From: Morinoia aosen
Taxonomy: Eukaryota; Arthropoda; Malacostraca; Amphipoda; Talitridae
Assembly (NCBI GenBank): GCA_030386875.1
Contig: CM059563.1
Span: forward strand, 12,108,001 to 12,172,000
Reading direction: 5' to 3'
DNA length: 64,000 nt
Part shown: positions 12,501 to 24,500 of the stretch, piece after piece
Numbering within the stretch: the first letter of the stretch is position 1
Layout of the letters: each line of letters begins with the position of its first letter
Program-made: the position numbers and the translations under genes
The notes under the pieces: generated by a model
Told to the model about the DNA's origin: nothing
What the model saw: only the letters and a program-made list of their open reading frames with translations
The model's database searches: none

Positions 12501-15500
12501 GAGAAAGAAATGTGTGACACACTGCGTGAGAAATAGAGTTGAAGCTGAGACGATAAAGTGTAAGAGGTTATCAGGCACAGATTGTTTAATTGTACCAATC
12601 TCATAAGCCGTAACGAGATCAAGATCTTGAAATAAAAGAATAAACTAAAAACAAATGACTACTAACTCTAATACTGCTATTGGACGAAAATAATCTACAA
12701 TGCGAAAAATCCCGACAAAATGTAATAATAAATATTTTGCAGTTTTGATAGGTGTGTATGTAGGCGTAGCTCCCGCGTTGCGACAGATTGCGTTGAGATT
12801 TAGATATTTTGGCATAATTCTTGAAATATTAACTGATCTGCTGAACTCAGCTCGCTTGTTCGCGAATATTTCATCGGGCATCTTACTCTGTGTATCGTCA
12901 TGAGCACAAAAATGTAGAAACCTTATTATTCTTTATGATCAATTCTTAAATTTGACAACACTGTGAATTTTTACCCATTCGTTCACTTGATTTCACACTG
13001 TTACTTGCTATAATGACATTGGGAATATGAACAAAAGAAATCGATAAAATCTGAAGTAAGAGAAAAATATTCTTTTAACGTACAATCACAACGTATCTTG
13101 AGTACATGTATGAACATATGACTTTTCAGTTATTTCGCTAATAGTGAAGACATTGTTTGAGGTTATTACTGAATTAGACACTTGCAATTGCAGAGCGCCT
13201 GGGTCAAGTTTTTTAGTTAATATCCTGTTGTCAAGTTTTTTGAAAATCGATCAACATCGTTTTTTTTTCCGTAATCGTATATCCTGATACGCTGTCATTT
13301 CATTCCATAGTCTGGCGCAGGCTCCTTTAAAGAGCGTTTCACTAACTGTAGGAATCTCCTTAACTAAGGACGTATAAAAAAAAATCTGGGTTAAAGAATC
13401 ATATTCTCCAGGAATGAGTTAATTCATTTTGGGCCCCCAAGAAGTAGAACATGGAATATAAACGTAACGCTTGGTAAACTACTCCTCACAGAAGGAAACA
13501 AATCCAAATGACCTATTTTCCGTTTTGTTTTGGCCTCGTTGTACGAGTATGACGCTTAATTAAACGGTGATGGGTCGGACTGACTTGAACTCTCGCACCA
13601 CACGTCATGAAGATGGCTTCCAACTCCCACAATCAATTGCACATGAAATCAGAGTTCTGAGTGATTTCTTTTATTTTTTGAGAGCTCAATAAATATTCTT
13701 TATAGTGATCCAATGTTTAAATTTTTGTTCTTGTATATATTAATACTTACTAAAGAATCATTCTAAAGATTGCTATAAAACTATAGCGCTGAAATATACA
13801 AAATGTCCCACAAAAACCCGAACAGAGTATTTATTTTCCCATATCAGTAATGCCATCATAAACGTTAATACCTTTTCTATAGCTTAATTTTGAAGGATAA
13901 TTTTGCTAGAAATTAAATGCTTATGGTATTCTTATGATGGCATTACTGATACGGGAAAATAAATACTCGGTTTGTGTTTTTGTGGGACGTTCTGTATATC
14001 TTGTATACTATTGTACAAACAGATGATGAAAAAGCCTCATGGTAGATTTTACCCTCAAAAGCTCTTCTGCGATAGATCACCAGCTTTACTACTGTAGAAA
14101 GATCGTGTGCAGAGGAATTTTTCTAAACATGTGGGGAAAATTACCATCTCGAACATCTGTCCACAGAACAGATATAGTGTCAGTTGTGAGTTTCTGATGC
14201 GTTACTAAGCTCAAGCGGGAGTTCAAAACCTTCTTCTTACAAGAGGTCGAATACTGTCCCAAATGTGGAGTATCTCACTAGGTTCATCTTAACTCTAGCA
14301 TAGTGCTTATAGCTCGTATGGCCCACCTATAATTATCATCAAAAAAAAAAAAACTTCGAAAGATGTTCTTAAAATACAAGTAACAACTTAGCCTAGACCT
14401 CTAAAAAAGTTTTGTATGTAGCTAATGAATCCGAAATTAATGTATTTTACCTGGAAATGTTCGTACATTTTTATGCAGTGATGAACAAGGTAGTATTTGG
14501 AGTGCAAGCTAAACGGTGGCTTTCGAGTCTTTTTGCAAGTTCGAACAATCCGTTTCTTGCACATGGCCAAAGATATAAAATTCGGAAGTAGAAATACTCT
14601 TATTCGTTTCTCTTAATAGTCCGCTTAGCGTTGTACATATAACGGTCATTTTTACATATGATGATTCTTAATAAAACTATTTTTGACAATAAACGATCAG
14701 TGCCAATAATTTTTAGGCGCTTTATCTAAAGTGCTATTTTCTCTACATTGGGTCAATATTTTTCCTAATCTTTGTAGTTGGTTCATTAAGGTTATAATCG
14801 AAGCGATGCTTTTCCTTATACAGATAAATTTGGATTTTTGGTAAAATTTCACAATCGAAATATTTCAGGGGGACCCACTTTTCAATTCAGGGAGACAAAA
14901 GGTGTTGATGTTTTAAGGAAGCTTAATTACTCTAAAAAATTGTATTTAATCTACAAACAGTTTAACTAAGTCTTTGGTAAGATACTATGAAAAGTGAGAC
15001 GATACTTTCCCTAATAATTGCTGAGCTTTCGACCATATATGATGCCGACATACTTGGGACTTCGCCATGAGTAACACTAAACGTCTCCGCTCGTCAACCC
15101 ATCAACTCAAGCTTTGTTATCCTCAAACTAACGCTTTGCAGTCCCTGACACATCCTGCACGAATCAAGAATACCGATAAATTCATTATACGTTCTTCGAA
15201 TTATGTCGCTATGCTCAAACATTTGACGTCCTCAACTTAGCACTATTTCTCGGTAACCCGTTATCGCTGCTCAGCTGATCATTTTCAACTTACGCTCACC
15301 ATTTTTATTGAACGCGTTTTAATTTCTTTTTCATCATTCACAGTGATTTCTGGGTAACAATTCACTTATCGCGAGATAAGTCAGTTGGCACCTAGAGCCC
15401 TTAAAAACTATACCACCAAATCATGGGCAATCAATTTAAATACTGAAATTTTCCGCGAAGATTTACGAAATTTGATTTTCTATCTCTGACTACGATCAAG

Positions 15501-18500
15501 GTCGGTTGGTCTCGTTCTCTGATGTATACAGCAGGGTTTCGAATTTGCTATCGACTCACCTACGCAGCGGGCACATGTTTTTTCAATTCCAAAGTTGCAC
15601 TGCTTGTTTGGACTAATAATTTTTAGCCCTTCGATACATTGGATCTAAATGGGCTCACGTCTATTACTTTATAGCCAACTGGTAAATTTCCATAAAACAA
15701 GTACTTTTAAAACATTCTGAGGCTTCAGTAGCTGTCTGTTCAAAATGGCATTTGTTTCCACGATCCTCATGTTAGATTTGAGATACATTTTGCGCTATGA
15801 TAAACTGAAATTTATTTGGAATAGAAAAAAGGACAAAAATTTTCTTGTAACAAAATGAAATGAAAACAGGCAGTGGATCTTCTGGTGGTTATCACGAGTC
15901 ATTACAGCTATTATATACTAATCCAGCTTTGCGTTTCTCCAGTGCACCTGCTCAGTTCCAAATGCCGTTACGGTTATTAATCCGAGCTCCTTTGCAAACC
16001 TTTTGACATTGCTCATCATTTTCTGCAGCATCACTTGCTACTTATTTGAGGTATCACTTTGAAAGTTGCATGGGTTTGTAGCCGTCGCATGCCCTATGCC
16101 TGCGTTTACCCTCCCACATGTTCGATGTTCCTTTCCCTGGTTTGATGGAGAGTGGTTCCCACTTGGAACTGAAATTTGTACATGTGCGGTATCGCTGCTA
16201 CCCTACAGAATTGCCCCGGAAGAATGGGACAACCCTCACCCGTGTATCCAAGACCCTGACGAGTTAGAGAATGCCATTACCATGAGTAACGCCTTCTGGT
16301 TCACCATTGGGTCACTCATGCAGCAAGGATCAGATATTGCGCCTAAGTAAGGAAACTTACCGTGCACCTACAGTAGCCCTAGCGTTTCATTTTAGCTCTC
16401 CATGTAGTCTGTGTAGAGCAATAGAAGCAACTTCGATCGAAATTATTTCCTTAGCACACGGTTTTTAGAGACAACTTTAGTGGCTTTCGTAGTGCTCCTT
16501 TATTGTGATGTCTAACCACTATAGTTAAGGGCTTAAGATCTGGCCATAGAGAAACTTAGTAATGTTTACTGTTATGTAACATTAGTACATTAAAATGCAA
16601 TATTTTTCAGAAGGAATCGGTAAGCGAAAACATTAAGTAGTGGAACAACGGTTTTGTTCACCTATAAATTAGCAGTCTGTCAAGTTTTCAAATCTTACAC
16701 AAAATGTCATTTTAACGAACAAACATTCGACTGGGATTTGTACGCACTTGAATGAATGAGAGTGACTCAAAGGACGTGATAAAATGCTTTTGAAAGAACA
16801 TGTTCTGGAACGCTAAAAAATGTTACCATGAAATGTCGGGAGTTTCTTAGCATTCTTTATTCTGAATGAATGGTGATTGAAGAATAGTATAGCTTTTCTA
16901 CGATGTTGGACAGTGGTAACGAACGACAAATAGACGTCATTTGGGCACCGCTATACTAGACGAGTTGACTTAGAAGTTATGATAACAGGAGTACGATACT
17001 GGTCCTTCATTCGTGGTATCGCTTACTGAGCGAAATAAGATTTACCGCATCCATTTTGAGAATTTTTTGACATAGGATTATTCACGAGAATGTGATACCG
17101 AAAATTTACAAGTTGATTCATTTGTGATCCTATGACTCTTGCAACACATTTGCTTTTGAAGAACGACATTAAAATTACGAAGATACGCGGCAAGTTATCA
17201 CCCATGTTGTGTTTTCAAAGTTTATAAGTATTTATATACGTATACGTTGTATTAAAGTTATGGAATGCCCGAAGTGGTTTCGAGTTCTTCTCAGAAAATA
17301 ATCACTCTAAAGTCAATTTCATAATCACCTCGATATGGGATTTACGGTAAATGGTACAAAATGTTTCTATTTTCATCCCTAAAGAAATACTATAAAAAAC
17401 ACTATTGCACTAATTACAAGGCTAAGAACAAATATATCGCCTTCATTTTCTTTAGTTTATCCAGTTTTTATTCACACCGAACTTAGAGTGACAGGTGACT
17501 GGATTACATGATTGTCTCGCTAAGTTTTAAGATTAGGTTGGCGCAATTAATTTAGAAATACTTTAAACTGAAGCTTGGAAGAGAGCCGAGCAACCGAATT
17601 ACTTGCGTCCAGTTGTGCTACTTCTCAAATCTCTCATAAACGTAATAATTGTTTTCGAGCCTGTTCTGCTCATCTTGAAAATAATTTGTCATGATTTATT
17701 TTTGAATAGCGTGAATCAAAGCAAACGTAGTAAAAAATTTGTAGAATATACGTAGGGTTTGGCCTGTCCTGTAGCCAAGAGGAGAATTCAGGTTAAAATT
17801 TTCACGGAAAGTGACCGATTGAACAAAAATAAGAAAACGTACTCAGAATTCTTGTGAGTTCATTAATTTTGTTTTTTATCGACGTTTCACAGTTTTACAG
17901 GCGTAAAATAATTTCATGTTACGGCTCTCGCCTTTTATTTATCACAGCATAATCGACCAGTAATCTGTAAATTCTTACGTATTCAATCAGGAAAACTATG
18001 ATCAGCTTCCAATTAAAGCATGAATTTTGACTGTTATATTTTCTTAAAAATCTGTCAGAGACACTCATGCATAAGGATGGTTGTGAGTTGATAGCTTCTA
18101 GAATATTTTTTTATCTATTGAGTACATTCCTCTATGAAGAAGGGCTGTTAGATAATACTATAATGTTGGCTATAGTCTACCGAGAAGCAAGTCCAATCCC
18201 TGTCTACCGCGTACCGTACTCAACAAAATATTTCAATGAAACATACTTATAAACATGGTAATGGTCATAATTAATATTACATGAAACTGCTCTTGGAACG
18301 AAATGCTTGCCTTTCGCTTGCGTATGCAATCTTAATTGCTATGAGCTTTCAAACATGAAGCATTTTTATCAACTGCTTGCTTTTCACAGACAAGTTTTTC
18401 CATTTTAGATGTGCTACCACCACCTCATTGTCAAGATTTTTATGCGAATGAGTGCTGCCTTTATAATGTACGTAGCTCGTGGGTGTTTTAAATTTGTGAC

Positions 18501-21500
18501 TTGTTTCTAACATTCCGTAGATTATTCCCGTAACAAAAACTTATCTTGAGTACTTAAAACGTTGTTCTTTCTGTTTGATACCGGAGCTCTAAAATAATGT
18601 ACAGTAGTAGTTTTAAATTTAATTATTTTTGTTGTTTTTTGATAACGGTTTGTGGTGATAACCGAACCCTATACATTACTCTGACTTCAAAACTATTTGT
18701 TGTGCTCATAAGAAGTTGTAAATGAATTTTAAAGAAATTTTTAGCGGAATTAGAGAGTGCCTGTATTTTACTTGTCCCTTACATCAACATGAATTAAGCT
18801 TCTTAAGTGTGAATTATACTTTGTATTCGTTCTAGTTAGTCAATGAATATATCCTCAGGTGAGAAAAAGGAATGCTAGATTTTCAAAAAAGGCGTCTTGA
18901 AGATTTGATATCCTTTCTCTGAGCATATTTTTGCCGTCAGGAATTGTATTTCGAAGCTTTGTGCCTCCATCTCGTATGTGTTTATTGTTTTGACTACTAT
19001 GTTGTTGAACAAAACAGTACGAAGCTTGTCTTCGATGCATTCATCGAAACTTTTTTCTGCCCACAGTTTTTCTCTCAGGTTCCCTTGAATTTGTTTAAAA
19101 ATTGCACAACTTAACGTTGCATATGAGTGGCATTGTGCGACTTTCACGAGACAATTTTGTTTCCGAGCCGACAGAAACTCCACTCACATTTTATTCGGCA
19201 ATTGAACATCACATCCTGAACCACAATTTATAGGTTTCAGATGCATTTACGCAGCTTGTGGCAGTTTTGTGAATTTCTACTGGAGTATATAGATTTGAAA
19301 AATTTAAGGGAATCATCAGAAAATTATAAATAAACGTTCAGTTTCATCCCGTCAAGGTAAAGTGCCTTGGAAATAAAATAGCAAAGTAAACAAACATCTT
19401 ACAATTCATAACCATTTCATAATTTTCTATGTATCTTTGCTCGCCTTAGAATCAGTCGTAAACACAGTCCACGGTGCTAATGAAGTGTAATAATTGAAAG
19501 TCGTCGTTCACGACACATATAAATTTCATTTTGAATTCATTTAACGCATCCTGAGTTTTCCTGGCCTGGACAGGTGCGCTTCCTAAGAATATAAGCCTGT
19601 AACTTCAGACAAAAATTGTTATGCGGTGAAATTTTGTGACTTTACCAGCATAATATCAAAAATATTAAAGACCAAGTTTAATATTGTTTGCAGATGCCAG
19701 AAATGAATCCTGTTTAGTTCTGAATCGAGTAACTTCACTAAGGTGGAATTGGATATCAGGAACGCTTAACTGTAGCGAAAAATATTGTATTTTCACATGA
19801 ATATGTAGGACCGCAGAACTGGTTGTCAACATTCAGTCGAGCTAATTATCCCTACCTAAAATATATCGATAAATTTGAACAAAACTATTCAGAGCACGGG
19901 TGAATACATAAGGCTGTAGATTGAACGGAAAACGGGGGCGCGTCAGCAGTGGTGTCGTGGCACGACGGTGCACGTCCGTACCAGGCGGTACAACGCGCGG
20001 GTGCCGACACCTCTTTGTTTAGCGCTCTTAAATTCATCCCTTTGATCGAGAATGTACAGAAAATTCTTTACAGTTTACCTGCTCCAATAGTTAATTGAAT
20101 TTTTAAGAATTTAAGGAGTTTTTTAGTCTCGGTTTTCCGTTATCAAAAAAAATGGGACTGTTATTCACATGTACGAAGATAGCCACACCATGGTTGTTAA
20201 GTGATATTTACTTGATTTTTAATTCTCAGAAGTAATAGAGAGCTCGTGTGGTGAGACTAAATTGCATTACTATTGCTCCATTGCGCTCTCATAAGAGCGT
20301 AGAATAAAATTGCCTGGATTTAAGTTTACAATTAAAATAAAACAACAGAATGTATCACTCTAAACATTCTTCTAAAAAAATTTACGTTTCTACCTTCGTA
20401 TGAGCCAGCGTTCAGTGTCCTGAAAAATCCGAGTAGAATCATTACGTTCCGATATCCCTGCAATATTATCATTTTATACGAGCGTAGTTAAACCAAATAA
20501 AATGAACGCAAAATTTATCCGAAAAAACCAACATCAGTAACTATCGATAATTTCGTTGCCGAATCTCATCCAGTCAATGTCGGACGGGATTCAGAATTTG
20601 TAAAGTCTAAATTTCGGAGATCAGATGCATTGCGGGATCATTTAAAATAACAAAGTTAAGGATGCTCATTGTTAAGACAGTGGATCGAAATTAAAAATTG
20701 CTAAGTTGGATGCTATAGGTAATCGCTGTACTCGTAGGTTTCGTTGTGTAGAATTGCCCAACCTCATTTGAGTTGTTTAAAAATAAGGGTGCCGGCTGGA
20801 ATACACTGGGAAAGCATTTTCAACTTTATAATTTATTGAACAAAATTGTCCTTTACAATGAGCAACTGTTTCGTGTTGAAAAACAGTATATGCATAATTT
20901 ACCGTATCTGTTTTAGGACAACTTGAAAAGCAAGGGCAACTCAATCACCTCGCCATTAAAAATTTAATTTTCCTCAAACGCCGCAAATTGCTCTAAAATG
21001 ATGAACTTTGCCGCTGCTTCTGCGATGTCGCCGCATGTCTCGGCAGCGCCGCAGGTCTTGTTTTTTCTGGGCTTTCCAGAGGCCAGTGGCCTCCGAGCAG
21101 CCGGCTATGAGCTAGCGGACTCTGATCTCGATGTCAGTACTGTTACTCAATCCAATTAAGAAAATGAGATAAAAATGAATGTATTGACTCTGGAATTGTA
21201 GGTGATTGATCTGCAGAGAAGAAAATGTATGACATTCTACAAAATTGTTCATTTTAGTTTCTAGCATGTAGCATGAAAACGATACTATTCGAACTATGCA
21301 AAGAATTAAAATTTGAAAAAATTGAGGAAAGTTATTTTCACATTAACTTTCTTTCATAAGTGGGCATTTGGTTCAGAAACTGTAAAACAATAATAGATTG
21401 ACATAATGAATGTTATAAACCAATTTCGAGCAATTATTTCGGGTAAAATTCTCATGAATGTCCAACTACGTTATTGCGACTCAATTAATCTAGAGGAGCA

Positions 21501-24500
21501 GGTCAAGGAATCAGAGTCAGTTTGCAGATGACGAAGATTACTGACAGATCAGCTTCTGCTTCCCTCCGGTTTTCTCACTTCACTTCCCCATCAATCTAAA
21601 TGACTTGGTGTAGATCAGCGACAGCAAAAACATGACAAAAACCATTTGTGACATGGTTTTATTTCTTCATCAAGTTTCAATCATATTATCTCTCATATTC
21701 ATAACACTGTTAGCAAATAGATATAGGTTTAAACGAAGAAAAATTTTGTTCCTGTTTAATGAGCAAGGATTAGACATTAGTTGATATTTTCAGGGGAAGT
21801 CGCTACCTCTCTTTACACTTGCTAGGGCGATTTCTACGCGCATCGTGGCAGGCATCTGGTGGTTCTTTACGCTCATCATGATCTCCTCCTACACGGCCAA
21901 CCTGGCCGCCTTCCTCACCGTCGAGAGGATGGAGTCACCCATCGAAGGGGCCGAAGACTTGGCCAAACAAACAAAGATCAAGTACGGATCCAAACTCGGA
22001 GGTTCAACCTACGCATTTTTCAGGTAACCGGAGCAGGTTTCAGATTTGTATGTCTTATCTTATTACATCACCTTAGTAACGAAGTGTACATGCAATCATT
22101 AAAAGTCTCAAATTATTAACCTTTTCTTCTCGTTGGGCGTCACTTTTCCATTACTGTGGCCTAGCGTACGCGCGAGTTTCAACTCATTGACGAAAGCTGA
22201 TCTCTGAACCCTTTGATCGTCGCACAAACAATCCACTTTTAATTTGAATATCATTTTATTAAATCTTATAAAAATCTCTGAACACGCAGAGACAGCAAGA
22301 TCCCCACATACAAGAGGATGTGGACAGCCATGAGCACCGCCAAGCCTACTGTCTTCACGGGCTCCAACCAAGAGGGCGTCGATAGGGTATCCAAAGTACG
22401 TGCTATTTGAGCGCGAAAATCAATTTCCATCCTTATTCAATACACTCCTCTTTCCATTTGCAATAGAACGCTATCATTTTTCACTGTATTAACTTTATCA
22501 CTTATCCAGTTCTCAAAGTATAGTTCCTGTACCTGACCTAAAGCAGATTACAATGAATTATGATTACAATTAAGATTAATTCATTTAATCATTTAATTAA
22601 GATAACTCATTTAATTAAGATTACAATGAGTTTCAATTTCTGGCTGTTGTAATCTGACCCACAATAGTTCCAGTTCTGCTTCGTGAATCAGATTTAAACA
22701 ACCAGCCATTGGGACTCATTGCAATCCATTTAAGTTCCGGTGAGTTTACAATGATGTATAACTTGTTTGAATTGTTAACATATAATAACTTGTAAACATA
22801 TTATTATAACTTGTGAACAATGATGTATAACTTGTATACTTTTATAATGTATACTTGTATAATTAACTGTATTGTATGTTCTTCGAGTATTCAATAACAA
22901 GTGCCTCAATACCGGCAATGCATTATTATCAGGTAGGAAAGAAAGTATTATCGTTTTTTTAATTCATCACTATGCAGCTTCTTAAGTTGAACACAGTTCT
23001 AAATTTTTTGATGAATTGTTGTCTTAATATCTTGCTTTGCCTTCCAGATGTGGTCATTAATGGAAAAATATTAAGTTTAACTGTCTCAGCCCTTAAAAAA
23101 TGGATATTAGTGAGGAGCATCTGAGACACTGCATGCTCTATGAATTCAAAAAAGGAAGCTCAGCTGCAGAAGCTACAAGGAATATTGGAACTGTCTATGG
23201 AATGAATGTTCTGAATCATCAAAAATGTCATCGGTGGTTTGCAAAATTTTCTTATGGAGACTTTAACTTGTCAGATCGGCCACGTTCGGGAAGGCCAAAA
23301 TCAACTGATAAAAACGCCTTTAAAGACGCTGTAGAGGCCAATTCAAAGTTAACCAGCAAAGAATTGGGTCAAAAATTCAATACAACCCACACCACAATCA
23401 TTTTATGCCTCTACAAGTAAGGAAAAATTTCAAAACTTGGACACTGGGTGTAGGGTGTAGTGCTGGAGCATGATAACGTGAGACCGCACACAGCAACAGT
23501 CACTCTGAAAAAGGTCATGAGTTTCAATTGGGAAGTTTTGCCTCGTCCGCCTTATTTACCTGATATTGCTCCATCCGAATACCATCTTTTCTGATCGTTG
23601 CAGAATCACTTAAGCAATAAAATTTTATGAAAACGACGAACAACTAAAAAATAAGCTGAATTTGTTTTTCTCTCAAAAATCAGAGAATTTTTTTTTAAGA
23701 AGGCATCAAGAAGCTAGTTGATCGTTGGACAGAAGTCATAGAAAATGAGAGAAATTATTGTAAAGATTGAAAATACCGTAATGTGAATGTTTCAGATGAA
23801 ATAAATGTGTTGAACAAAACGACATTACTTTATTTCCAACCTGATAGATTTTTTCATTGTGACACGAAGCCAACGTACGTGAATATTTATCGATGAGCGA
23901 TATTCTGACTTCAAAACGGTTTAAATATTTTAAATGTACATTTCTGAGCAATATTCTGACTTCAGGGGGACGGAATGTACGCCTTCATGATGGAGTCTTC
24001 CAGCATCGACTACGTGGTGGAGCGGCGCTGCGACCTCATGCAGGTCGGGGGGCTGCTCGACTCCAAGAGCTACGGCATCGCGCTGCCGCCAGGTGACAGC
24101 TTTGCTAAAATGAATTGCTGCTTAATTTAAAATAATGCAAGCATTACTCTGTGAAAATACGATTTCTTTAAGAATTATGTAAAAAATCGGGAACCACTTG
24201 TCTGTTTGTGCTGCTGAATATAGTCGCACATAGATACTGTTTATTACATTTGATGTGATCGTTTTCTGTCGTTCTAATAACTTATTCAGGAGTACTCATT
24301 TTGTACACATAGGTGATTAAAGAATCAATGGTGAGGTGACAGACAATGATGTCTGTCTATAGCAGATTTTAGACTTACCAACAAGGTCGTGCGAAATAGG
24401 TACTAGTAGGCTGTGCAACTCAGTTGTATTTTAAACGTAACTCTTCGTATAAAATCATCATCTAATTGTGCTTGATTTTATTTGCACATAATTGGACTTT

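Larger units (their letters stand above)
11088..16208 (+). other. 5.1-kb intron holding a dead pore exon and a fold-back element
   Basis: The intron separates the M1 exon from the pore exon. It contains the pore pseudoexon at 12075-12211 and the fold-back element at 13794-13999, both listed separately. The remainder is AT-rich and unassigned. Confidence 0.8.
16347..21825 (+). other. 5.5-kb intron with two short GC-rich islands
   Basis: The intron is AT-rich and holds no recognised transposon. Two GC-rich islands at about 19951-20011 and 20998-21159 stand out and are listed separately. Short open frames near 16066, 18067 and 18875 were not supported. Confidence 0.75.
22396..23965 (+). other. 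intron with a deleted mariner element
   Basis: The intron holds the mariner copy at 22929-23844. Near 22540-22640 and 22750-22865 there are short AT-rich direct repeats built on TTTAATTAAGAT and TATAACTTGT units. Confidence 0.8.

Noticed and set aside
19951-20011. tRNA gene
   Set aside because: The acceptor-like and D-like stems are good, but there is no T-arm and the central hairpin has a 4-base loop, so it does not meet tRNA rules.
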